Source: Deltaproteobacteria bacterium
Lineage (GTDB): Bacteria > Desulfobacterota > Desulfobulbia > Desulfobulbales > BM004
Assembly: GCA_019312985.1 (NCBI GenBank)
Contig: JAFDCC010000049.1
Coordinates: 1 to 6,949 of the forward strand
Length of the DNA stretch: 6,949 nucleotides
Direction: 5' to 3'
Shown: one piece after another, positions 1 to 5,188 of the stretch
How the letters are laid out: each line of letters begins with the position of its first letter
Position numbering within the stretch: the stretch's first letter is position 1
The notes under the pieces: generated by a model
What the model was told of the DNA's origin: nothing
The model's database searches: none
What the model saw: only the letters and a program-made list of their open reading frames with translations
Translations under genes and position numbers: made by a program

Positions 1-1451
1 AGCCTGGCCACCAGCAAGGCTCCCACCCAGGCGCCGATGGTGATGAAAAACATGGCCAGCGCCTGGCTGGCGCTGAAGAAAGCCGCAACCAGGAGGGCGA
101 AGACGGGAAGCTTGGCGCCGCAGTTCATGAAGGGAACGGTGAGCAGGGTTGCCAGCCGCTCGCGCGGCGACTTGAGGGTCCGGGTCGCCATGACTCCCGG
201 GACGGCGCAACCGCCGGCAATGCCGCCGGAAACGATAAAAGGCATAACCGAACTGCCGTGCAGGCCGAAAATCCGAAAAATTCTATCAAGCATGAACGCC
301 ATGCGGGCCATGTAGCCGGAATCCTCGATAAAGGCGATGCCGAAAAACATGAACATGATGAGCGGCACAAACCCCAACACCCCTCCAACACCGTCAATTA
401 TGCCGGATATGACCAGCGACTTGACCATGCCATCAGGCAGGTAGGTATCGGCAACGCCTCCCAGCCAACCGAAAAATGACTCGAACCAGCCAACCGGCAT
501 CTCGCTGTATGTAAAGGTAAACTGGTAAAGGCCCCAGATAACTGCAAGCATGACAAGAGGGCCGACGAATCTGTTGGTCAGGACCTTGTCAATTTTATCG
601 GACAGGTACAGGCGGTTTTGGTCGTACTTGACGGTCAGGACATCCTGCTGAAGGATTGATTTTATAAAACCATACCTGTGATCGGCAATGAGCGCTTCAG
701 GGTAGCAGCCGAGAGTGGCATTAAGGTGATCGGTGACCTTTTGTACGGTGCCCTCCAGTTTTTCTGACAGGGCTGCATCTTCCTGCCGGCCCAGGTATTT
801 TACCTGCTGGTCATTTTCAAGGTACTTCAGTGCTGTCCAGCGGGCTTCATAGGTTTCTGTCAGGAAACTGCTGGCGTTTATTGCCTGTTCCATTTCCTTG
901 AGGGCTTCATCAATATCGTGTCCATAGGAAATGTTGAGTTTTTGCGGGGCAATGTGCCTGTCAAGTGTTTGTCCAACAATTGCAAGCAACTCTTCCTTCC
1001 CTTCGCCTCGACGGGCAACCGTGGTTACGACAGGCACACCCAATAAATGTGAAAGCTTTTCGGTATTGATCGTTATGCCGCGCTTCTTTGCCACATCAAT
1101 CATGTTCAAGGCAAGGACGACCGGCACGCCCATTTCCATAAACTGCAGGGTTAAGTATAAATTCCTCTCCAGATTGGAGGCATCGATAATATCAATTACC
1201 GCGGCGGGCTTTTCATTAACCAGAAAATCCCGCGCCACCTTTTCTTCCAGAGAGTATGCAGTCAAGGAATAAGTTCCCGGGATATCAACAAACTTGAATT
1301 TCCGGCCCTTATACAGACAAAACCCTTCTTTCTTTTCAACAGTCACGCCAGGGTAATTGCCGACGTGCTGGTTGCCGCCTGTCAATGAATTAAAAAGGGT
1401 TGTCTTGCCTGAATTGGGATTTCCCGCCAGGGCAAATGTTGCTGCCGACAT
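1..1451 (-). CDS. feoB: Ferrous iron transport protein B (FeoB), C-terminus cut by window edge
   Basis: Inner-membrane Fe(II) permease with a cytosolic N-terminal G domain. The frame is open from the ATG at 1451 to the window edge, giving 483 full codons of a family usually 650-800 residues long. G-domain motifs are in order: G1 GNPNSGKT (10-17), G2 with T37, G3 DIPG (56-59), G4 NMID (116-119) and a G5-like VAR (145-147). The membrane part begins near residue 295 and carries the family stretch EDSGYMARMAFMLDR (376-390) and the PFMNCGAKLPVFA segment (439-452). The usual GCNVPA membrane motif reads GGCAVPG, preceded by about four extra residues (SGGIAGG, 408-414), so this is a divergent FeoB subtype. 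The start lies 2 nt after the feoA stop, with GGAGG inside the feoA end about 10 nt upstream, implying translational coupling. Iron is the expected substrate; some FeoB paralogues move manganese, which cannot be excluded here. Confidence 0.96.
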   Translation of the reverse strand, partial: MSAATFALAGNPNSGKTTLFNSLTGGNQHVGNYPGVTVEKKEGFCLYKGRKFKFVDIPGTYSLTAYSLEEKVARDFLVNEKPAAVIDIIDASNLERNLYLTLQFMEMGVPVVLALNMIDVAKKRGITINTEKLSHLLGVPVVTTVARRGEGKEELLAIVGQTLDRHIAPQKLNISYGHDIDEALKEMEQAINASSFLTETYEARWTALKYLENDQQVKYLGRQEDAALSEKLEGTVQKVTDHLNATLGCYPEALIADHRYGFIKSILQQDVLTVKYDQNRLYLSDKIDKVLTNRFVGPLVMLAVIWGLYQFTFTYSEMPVGWFESFFGWLGGVADTYLPDGMVKSLVISGIIDGVGGVLGFVPLIMFMFFGIAFIEDSGYMARMAFMLDRIFRIFGLHGSSVMPFIVSGGIAGGCAVPGVMATRTLKSPRERLATLLTVPFMNCGAKLPVFALLVAAFFSASQALAMFFITIGAWVGALLVAR

Positions 1452-1453
1452 GA

Positions 1454-1690
1454 TTATTCTGCCTCCACCTCAATAAAGTCTGCTTCACTGTTCCGCAGTG
1501 TCAGGGTAAACCCCATAAGCCTCAAAGCAACGGGGTCCTTCAGGGGCGCTCTTCCCTGAATTGTTATCTTTGTTCCCGGTATCAGGCCCATATCGCGTAA
1601 ACGCCGTCCCATTTCGCCATTGGCCTTTACGGCTGTAATTGTTGCAGACTGGTGGTCTTTCATCTGCCTCATAGGTATTCGTGCTTGCAT
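1454..1690 (-). CDS. feoA: Ferrous iron transport protein A (FeoA), SH3-like
   Basis: Small cytosolic SH3-fold partner of FeoB needed for Fe(II) uptake. The protein is 78 residues from the chosen start, the normal size. The family signature is clear: a Met-Gly-rich central segment (GEMGRRLRDMGLIPGT), then a beta-rich C-terminus ending in the typical FIEVE. Two in-frame ATGs lie six bases apart, at 1696 and 1690. The GGAG at 1701-1698 is 7 nt from the ATG at 1690 but only 1 nt from the one at 1696, so I chose 1690; use of 1696 would add two residues. It is the first gene of feoAB, transcribed from a promoter just upstream and divergent from the DtxR-family regulator. Confidence 0.95.
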   Translation of the reverse strand: MQARIPMRQMKDHQSATITAVKANGEMGRRLRDMGLIPGTKITIQGRAPLKDPVALRLMGFTLTLRNSEADFIEVEAE

Positions 1691-1714
1691 AATCATTCTC
1701 CTTTTCTAAGTGTT

Positions 1715-1743
1715 AGAATAAGCAAACTTTATTCAGGTGTCAA
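1715..1743 (-). promoter_or_regulatory. Sigma70-like promoter of feoAB
   Basis: Read on the minus strand, a perfect -35 TTGACA (1743-1738) is followed by a 17-nt spacer and a -10 TATTCT (1720-1715, 4 of 6 consensus). The expected transcript start near 1708 leaves a leader of about 18 nt before feoA, with the ribosome binding site GGAG at 1701-1698. The short palindrome CTAA-GTG-TTAG (1706-1716) covers the predicted start and the end of the -10, where a bound repressor would block transcription. Confidence 0.7.
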
Positions 1744-1750
1744 TATTTAT

Positions 1751-1806
1751 TTAAGGCAAGCCTAACTTTTTGCTGTTTGACTTATTTAGTGTGGCTTGTT
1801 AGGCTT
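1751..1806. promoter_or_regulatory. Candidate DtxR-type operator region between feoA and the regulator
   Basis: The segment holds an inverted repeat, AAGCCTAAC (1758-1766) facing GTTAGGCTT (1798-1806). Each arm resembles half of the known DtxR/IdeR box TTAGGTTAGCCTAACCTAA. The left site, from 1753, matches that 19-mer at about 13 positions by eye and has an internal dyad AGGC-AA-GCCT (1754-1763). The right arm covers the likely -10 of the regulator gene, and the left site lies just upstream of the feoAB -35. The position between feoAB and a DtxR-family gene is the main support; protein binding is inferred. Confidence 0.55.
1777..1805 (+). promoter_or_regulatory. Possible promoter of the DtxR-family regulator
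   Basis: A good -35 TTGACT (1777-1782) lies 17 nt from a poor -10 TAGGCT (1800-1805, 3 of 6). The -10 sits inside the right arm of the candidate DtxR operator, as expected for an autoregulated gene. The gene's ribosome binding site GGAGGGG follows at 1815-1821. Confidence 0.35.
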
Positions 1807-1823
1807 TATAAAAAGGAGGGGAT

Positions 1824-2324
1824 ATGAGCGAGCAGATGGATCTTTCTGAAAGCATGGAAAACTACCTCGAGACGATCCTCAATCTCGAGAAAGCCAACAA
1901 GGTCGCCCGGGCCAAGGATATTGCCGACCGTTTGCAGCTGCAGCGGGGCACAGTCAGCGGCGCTTTGAAGGTGCTGAAGGAAAAGGGCCTCATCAATTAT
2001 AGTCCGTACAGTTTTATTACCCTGACGCCAGAGGGGAAGAAAATTGCGGGATTGGTTCACCGGCGGCACCAGGTTCTCAATGATTTTCTCCGGAATGTCC
2101 TGCAGATTCCCGCGGAAAAGGCGGATAAGGCCGCCTGCCGGATGGAGCATGCAATTGATGAGGAAACCCTTGCAAGGCTTGTTGCCTTTATGGAGTATGT
2201 CAACGCATGTCCCCGGACAGAAAACAGCCTGCTGGATTCATTCAGCCATTATCTGGAAACCAGTGAGCTGGACCGCCGGAAATGCGCCAGCTGTATGAAG
2301 GAGCTGAACCCGACCAGGGTGTAA
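1824..2324 (+). CDS. DtxR/MntR-family metal-dependent transcriptional repressor
   Basis: Cytosolic dimeric repressor that binds operator DNA when loaded with Fe(II) or Mn(II). The 166 residues hold an N-terminal winged helix-turn-helix (about 8-75; recognition region RGTVSGALKVLKEKGL) and a metal-binding dimerisation helix set (about 76-126). C105, E108 and H109 in ACRMEH align with DtxR primary-site ligands C102, E105 and H106, and the Cys favours an iron sensor over an MntR-type manganese sensor. N13 stands where DtxR has M10 and MntR has D8. DtxR ancillary ligand H79 aligns with H82, while E83 and H98 positions are N86 and D101. There is no C-terminal SH3 domain; instead a tail with C129, C154 and C157 (CASC) could bind metal or form a disulfide. 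The start has a strong GGAGGGG ribosome binding site. Divergence from feoAB indicates that it controls iron uptake. Confidence 0.9.
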   Translation: MSEQMDLSESMENYLETILNLEKANKVARAKDIADRLQLQRGTVSGALKVLKEKGLINYSPYSFITLTPEGKKIAGLVHRRHQVLNDFLRNVLQIPAEKADKAACRMEHAIDEETLARLVAFMEYVNACPRTENSLLDSFSHYLETSELDRRKCASCMKELNPTRV

Positions 2325-2504
2325 CTGGATTCTCTGACAGGTCGCAGCGCAGCGGGACATTTTTGCCGAGCGCCCTTGCCAAGGCCGACCAGATATAAAA
2401 TATTCGGGTGCATTTCCGGGGCGTTGCCGGTGCGGCCAAGGCTTTTGAACGGGTTATCGGCGAGAATATGTGAACCAGTCAATATGGGCCGCAGTCATTA
2501 ACCG
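2325..2504. other. Intergenic stretch without recognisable gene
   Basis: The 180 bases between the regulator stop and the stem-loop of the small exported protein gene hold only short overlapping frames with no family resemblance and no ribosome binding sites. No clear terminator for the regulator was found: the dyad CCTTGCCAAGG near 2378 has a one-base loop and no T run. Confidence 0.6.
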
Positions 2505-2543
2505 GAACGCTGCTGGCCTCAACTGCTGAGTCCAGCAGCGTTC
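2505..2543 (-). terminator. Strong stem-loop past the small exported protein gene (no U tract)
   Basis: GAACGCTGCTGG (2505-2516) pairs perfectly with CCAGCAGCGTTC (2532-2543). The stem continues past one mismatch with CTCA (2518-2521) against TGAG (2527-2530) around a 5-nt loop, about 16 paired bases in all. It begins 8 nt after the minus-strand stop at 2552. No T run follows on either strand, so it is not a textbook intrinsic terminator. It may stabilise the mRNA 3' end, help termination with other factors, or also bound the plus-strand regulator transcript. Confidence 0.6.
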
Positions 2544-2551
2544 ATTGCGGC

Positions 2552-2788
2552 TTACTGCCACTTGTTGTCCTTGCAGAAATAGAGATTTTCTTCTTCCACC
2601 CAGTAGCAATGATTGAGCCAGCTCTTCGTTGCAGGGTGTCCAGTCGGAAAAGCGTATTCATGCATTGCCTTGGGAACCGCCTTGTAGTTGGCCGTATTGG
2701 AGCCTTTTTTCTCTTCACCGGCAAAACCGGCGGTTGCCACCATAAGTGAAAGCATTATTGCACTGAGGGCAGCTGTTGCCTTTTTCAT
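2552..2788 (-). CDS. Small exported two-cysteine protein, unknown function
   Basis: The protein has 78 residues, with a clear Sec signal peptide: two Lys at positions 2-3, a hydrophobic core at 5-20 and a likely cleavage after A23 (GFA, then GEE). The mature part of about 55 residues is hydrophilic and rich in aromatic residues near its end. It has exactly two cysteines (C61 and C72), well placed for a disulfide in the periplasm, plus H43, H51 and H60, which could contact a metal. An AAGGAGG ribosome binding site 6-7 nt from the ATG supports real expression. I do not recognise the family. The gene is monocistronic, bounded downstream by a strong stem-loop. Its neighbours give no functional hint beyond the nearby iron locus, which is not enough to assign a role. 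Confidence 0.8.
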   Translation of the reverse strand: MKKATAALSAIMLSLMVATAGFAGEEKKGSNTANYKAVPKAMHEYAFPTGHPATKSWLNHCYWVEEENLYFCKDNKWQ

Positions 2789-2843
2789 AACTTTCCTCCT
2801 TGAGAAGACTTGTCTGGTTCAGAACGCCTGCTGCGCTCCATAA

Positions 2844-2861
2844 CATTCCCCTGTAGGAATG
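2844..2861. repeat. Short dyad upstream of the small exported protein gene
   Basis: CATTCC and GGAATG (2844-2849 and 2856-2861) form a perfect 6-bp inverted repeat around CCTGTA. It lies about 56-73 nt upstream of the small protein's ATG, within its probable leader or promoter. A -10-like TATAGT lies just beyond it at 2872-2867 on the minus strand, but without a convincing -35. It could be an operator or a leader hairpin. Confidence 0.3.
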
Positions 2862-2900
2862 GTTTTACTATATTAGTCCTGACTGGGGCAAAAATCTTAC

Positions 2901-2923
2901 AAAAAATTTTCTCCGGCAGAAAA
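2901..2923 (-). terminator. Weak intrinsic terminator candidate after the sigma/anti-sigma relic
   Basis: On the minus strand, TTTTCT (2923-2918) pairs with AGAAAA (2912-2907) around GCCGG and is followed at once by six T (2906-2901). The stem is only 6 bp and mostly A-T, so it is weak, but the U tract and orientation fit termination of the relic operon about 60 nt past its last stop. It would also insulate the small exported protein gene. Confidence 0.35.
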
Positions 2924-2982
2924 AGGGAGATTGTACAAAAAGGGGAGGGAAACAGGGAATGCGGCAGCTGCAGACGCTATAT

Positions 2983-3081
2983 TCAGCCAGCGGCCCGGCG
3001 GCTTTGTTCTTTTATTTCTTCCTTTTTATCCCGGTAAACAAGCCTGGAGACCTCTTCGCATTTCATTATCCAGCTATTCAT
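2983..3081 (-). pseudogene. Relic of a zinc-finger anti-sigma factor gene
   Basis: A 32-codon frame (ATG at 3081, TGA at 2983) starts 5 nt after the stop of the sigma relic. Its beginning, MKCEEVSRLVYRD (residues 6-18), resembles the start of the small zinc-finger anti-sigma proteins encoded just downstream of ECF sigma genes, which typically begin with a Cys-x-x-(V/A)-(S/T)-R-L-(V/A) pattern. The following His and CxxC zinc ligands and the rest of the domain are missing. The end (EEIKEQSRRA) is charged and helical, like the C-termini of such proteins, suggesting an internal deletion rather than a simple stop. The fragment is too short for a zinc-finger domain. It is a resemblance from memory over a short stretch, so moderate confidence only. 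Confidence 0.42.
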
Positions 3082-3086
3082 CGTGC

Positions 3087-3215
3087 CTAACCTGCCTTTG
3101 CCTGGTTTTGCACCCTGAAAAGGGCAAAAGTGGAGAGATGGTCACCATAGCGGTCAACCCAGCTTTCGGGGTCAAGAGATTGGGGGGGCATATCAGGAGT
3201 ATTTCCTTCTTGCAT
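3087..3215 (-). pseudogene. Relic of an ECF RNA polymerase sigma factor gene (N-terminal fragment)
   Basis: The last 29 or so residues of this 42-codon frame, SLDPESWVDRYGDHLSTFALFRVQNQAKA, match the start of sigma region 2.1 in ECF sigma factors, where (P)xxWVDxYGDxLxxxALxRVxxxxxAEDLVQETF is the usual pattern. The frame stops (TAG, 3087) exactly where the conserved EDLVQETF should follow, so the rest of region 2 and all of region 4, about 130-150 residues, are gone. The frame is open upstream to 3302, but the MQEGNTP start at 3215 gives the normal ECF N-terminal length. No good ribosome binding site precedes it. The gene lies directly upstream of an anti-sigma-like fragment in the usual order, which strengthens both readings. 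It could not make a working sigma factor. Confidence 0.58.
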
Positions 3216-3239
3216 GGGGCCACAATGCGGCGCGGGGGA

Positions 3240-3257
3240 ATGAAACATCCGTTTCAT
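3240..3257. promoter_or_regulatory. Perfect palindrome, possible operator upstream of the ECF relic
   Basis: ATGAAAC (3240-3246) and GTTTCAT (3251-3257) form a perfect 7-bp inverted repeat around ATCC. On the minus strand it begins near the -10 of a possible promoter, TTGACT (3283-3278), 16 nt, TGTCAT (3261-3256), so a bound repressor would cover the start site of the former sigma operon. The binding protein is unknown; the size fits a dimeric helix-turn-helix regulator. Confidence 0.4.
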
Positions 3258-3319
3258 GACATGGTTCGATAAATACAAGTCAACGGCCGATATGCTTATC
3301 ATCCTGACTAAATAAAAGC

Positions 3320-3334
3320 TTAACGAAACGTTAA
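3320..3334. promoter_or_regulatory. Perfect palindrome TTAACG-AAA-CGTTAA, possible operator
   Basis: A perfect 6-3-6 inverted repeat lies in an A+T-rich stretch between the ECF relic (minus) and the radical SAM gene (plus). It shares the GAAAC/GTTTC-type core with the palindrome at 3240-3257 about 65 nt away. The A-T richness and spacing suggest a shared regulatory region, but no regulator gene is visible nearby. Confidence 0.35.
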
Positions 3335-3407
3335 TTGTTTTTCATTCCATTAAACAGTTATGCCAGACACAGGGAGTTGAATTTTACCGACGCTTCCCAT
3401 TTTCACT

Positions 3408-3435
3408 TTGACATTCTCCCTGCATCTCAAATACT
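3408..3435 (+). promoter_or_regulatory. Sigma70-like promoter of the radical SAM gene
   Basis: A perfect -35 TTGACA (3408-3413) is followed after 16 nt by AATACT (3430-3435, 4 of 6 consensus). The predicted start near 3442 leaves a leader of about 40 nt. The ribosome binding site before the ATG at 3482 is weak (GAGTGA at 3473-3478). Confidence 0.5.
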
Positions 3436-3481
3436 CTTGCGACTGCAGCTTGTATTCTGAGCAGCACGACACGAGTGACCC

Positions 3482-4411
3482 ATGGAAAGCACACGAGAGA
3501 TACCTGAAAAACTGGTTATCCGGCCGCCGAGTGAGTACCGCAGCCTCCTGGTCCGCCTGACCCGGGGCTGCCGGTGGAACCGCTGCCGTTTCTGCGGCCT
3601 CTATCCACACCTCGGCGAGCCGGCATTTTCAAAGCGGACCGTTGCAGCAGTAAAGCACGACATTGACCTTCTCGGCCGACGCGGCGTCGCATCGGATACG
3701 GTATTTTTCGGCGATGCCGACCCCCTGCAGATCGGCCTGGAAGAGTTTGTCGAAATCGCCCGCTACCTGCGGCAGGTATTGCCGGTGAAACGGTTGACCG
3801 CCTACGCCCGCGCCTCGACCCTGTGGAAGCTGAAAGGCGATGGCATAAAACGTCTTGCCAGCGCCGGCCTCGACCGGGTGCATATCGGCCTTGAGTCAGG
3901 TGACGCGGCAACGCTGCGCTTTCACCGCAAGGGGCAGTCGCCGAAAATGGTGATGGAAACGGCGGCGTGGCTGAAGGAGGCCGGAATCGAGATCTCCTTC
4001 TACGTCCTGCTGGGGCTGGGCGGCCGGGACAGGTGGCAGCAGCATATCCACGGCACCGCCCGGGTGATCAACAGCACGGTGCCCGATTTTGTCAGGATCA
4101 GGCGGCTCTGGCTCTACCGGGGCGATTCTTTTTGGGGCGGCCCCGAGTGCCCCCTTTTCAAAGAGATACGGCAGGGAACTTTTACGCCCCAGACTTCCGA
4201 AGGAACGGTGCTGGAGCTGCAGCTGCTTCTCGAAAGCCTTGAGAGCGGCCTTTCCACCATGCTGCTTTGCGACCACCGCAACAACTATGTCCAGGTGGCC
4301 GGCGTCATCAGGGACGACCGGCAGGAGATGCTCGCCGCGGTGAAGGACTTTTTAATTCTTCCGGCGGCGGAAAGGGAAAAACATTATGCGGCGGTGGGAT
4401 CCGGGATATGA
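3482..4411 (+). CDS. Radical SAM protein with CX4CX2C cluster motif, substrate unknown
   Basis: A cytosolic 309-residue enzyme expected to bind a [4Fe-4S] cluster and cleave S-adenosylmethionine to start a radical reaction. The cluster ligands are C30, C35 and C38 in GCRWNRCRFCGLY; the first spacing is four residues rather than the canonical three, as in a known group of uncharacterised radical SAM proteins. FFGDAD (75-80), GLESGD (136-141) and LLGLGG (176-181) mark successive strands of the partial TIM barrel, and the CDHRNNY segment (263-269) is typical of the same group's C-terminus. An in-frame TGA at 3476-3478 just before the ATG fixes the start despite a weak ribosome binding site. The gene stands alone and converges on hupE with 44 nt between stops. 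There is no B12-binding or SPASM domain. I cannot name the reaction. Confidence 0.88.
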   Translation: MESTREIPEKLVIRPPSEYRSLLVRLTRGCRWNRCRFCGLYPHLGEPAFSKRTVAAVKHDIDLLGRRGVASDTVFFGDADPLQIGLEEFVEIARYLRQVLPVKRLTAYARASTLWKLKGDGIKRLASAGLDRVHIGLESGDAATLRFHRKGQSPKMVMETAAWLKEAGIEISFYVLLGLGGRDRWQQHIHGTARVINSTVPDFVRIRRLWLYRGDSFWGGPECPLFKEIRQGTFTPQTSEGTVLELQLLLESLESGLSTMLLCDHRNNYVQVAGVIRDDRQEMLAAVKDFLILPAAEREKHYAAVGSGI

Positions 4412-4455
4412 CCGGCGTTTGAGGGCGGGCTGCGATGCGGCCGCGGCAGGGAGAG

Positions 4456-5043
4456 CTAGTACTTTGTCAGGATGTAGATGATGTGCACTCCTATGCCGGC
4501 TATCCCGGCCCCGACAAAGCGGAGGAACTCCGTCCCTTTCGCGGTGCGTCCTGAAATGACGCCGATCAGGACGCCGGCCAGGTGGATCCCTGCTGTGCCC
4601 AGGAGAAAGCCGAGGGCGTAAACAGCGGGGTCCACTATCTTTGGAATTTCATTGCCGTGGGCATGGCCGTGGAAGACGGCGAACACGGCGACACAAATCA
4701 TGGCCAGGCCCGGTACGATCTTCCGTCCCGCTGCCAGGGCGGAACCAAGCACCAGGAGCGACAGGGCAATGCCGTACTCCACCCCCGGCAGCGGTATCTT
4801 CAGCACCCCTGTCAGGGCCCCTGCCGCCATGACGACAACAAAGGTCAGGGGTACGGTCCATATGGCCCGCCCGCCGATCTGGGCACTGAGGATGCCGACA
4901 CTGAGCATGGCCAGGAAGTGATCGAAGCCGAGAACCGGGTGGGTCAGCCCGGAAAGAAAACCGGCGTCGCTGCTGAGAATGTGCGCCCGGGCCGGCTCCG
5001 GCAGCAGGCAGGCGGTAAAAATAATGAAAAAAAGTCTGTGCAT
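4456..5043 (-). CDS. hupE: HupE/UreJ-family nickel (or cobalt) permease
   Basis: An inner-membrane secondary transporter supplying Ni(II), in other bacteria to [NiFe] hydrogenase or urease. The 195 residues start with a signal peptide (cleavage likely after ARA, 18-20), leaving H21 near the mature N-terminus. The family metal motifs are present: HPVLGFDHFLAML (35-47) with H35, D41 and H42, and FHGHAHGNE (124-132) with H125, H127 and H129. About six hydrophobic segments follow, ending in a Lys-Tyr tail. The frame extends upstream to 5208, but that extension is soluble, and the ATG at 5043 begins the signal peptide and has GAGGG about 5 nt upstream, so I use it. No hydrogenase or urease genes are visible; the gene has its own promoter. 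Cobalt is an alternative substrate. Confidence 0.92.
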   Translation of the reverse strand: MHRLFFIIFTACLLPEPARAHILSSDAGFLSGLTHPVLGFDHFLAMLSVGILSAQIGGRAIWTVPLTFVVVMAAGALTGVLKIPLPGVEYGIALSLLVLGSALAAGRKIVPGLAMICVAVFAVFHGHAHGNEIPKIVDPAVYALGFLLGTAGIHLAGVLIGVISGRTAKGTEFLRFVGAGIAGIGVHIIYILTKY

Positions 5044-5089
5044 GGTTCCCTCGACTGTGATGTGCAAGGCCCTTTGAAAATCGCCCAGT

Positions 5090-5118
5090 ATGGTAGTTTG
5101 CTTTTGGGGGAGCGTCAA
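5090..5118 (-). promoter_or_regulatory. Sigma70-like promoter of hupE
   Basis: On the minus strand, -35 TTGACG (5118-5113, 5 of 6) is followed by a 17-nt spacer and -10 TACCAT (5095-5090, 4 of 6). The predicted start near 5083 gives a leader of about 40 nt. No nickel-responsive (NikR-like) operator was recognised. Confidence 0.6.
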
Positions 5119-5124
5119 TGTTTT

Positions 5125-5150
5125 TGCGGTGTTGGACCGCACGTTTTTTT
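5125..5150 (+). terminator. Terminator-like hairpin with T run between hupE and the hydratase gene
   Basis: TGCGGT (5125-5130) pairs with ACCGCA (5136-5141) around GTTGG and is followed by CG and seven T (5144-5150). It has the form of a plus-strand intrinsic terminator, yet no plus-strand gene ends nearby. It may stop antisense transcripts crossing hupE, or act in the leader of the hydratase gene at 5237. Confidence 0.5.
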
Positions 5151-5173
5151 GCCCCGCAGTGGAGAAATGGGGA

Positions 5174-5188
5174 GTGGCATGGTGCCAC
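5174..5188. promoter_or_regulatory. Perfect palindrome upstream of the MaoC/PhaJ gene
   Basis: GTGGCA (5174-5179) and TGCCAC (5183-5188) are perfect inverted arms around TGG, about 50 nt before the hydratase ATG. The site is well placed for an operator, but I see no convincing -35/-10 pair around it and no regulator next door. Confidence 0.35.

Noticed and set aside
1806..2150. Minus-strand open frame of 114 codons
   Set aside because: It is antisense to the DtxR-family regulator and extends across its promoter; no motif supports it.
2931..3272. Plus-strand open frame of 113 codons in the gene-poor gap
   Set aside because: It has no family resemblance, and the same bases on the minus strand encode the recognisable ECF sigma and anti-sigma fragments.
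3516..3911. Minus-strand open frame of 131 codons
   Set aside because: It is antisense to the radical SAM gene, with an Arg/Gly-rich low-complexity product typical of a shadow frame.
3896..4276. Minus-strand open frame of 126 codons
   Set aside because: It is fully antisense to the radical SAM gene, Pro/Arg/His-rich and without a ribosome binding site; a G+C-rich shadow frame.
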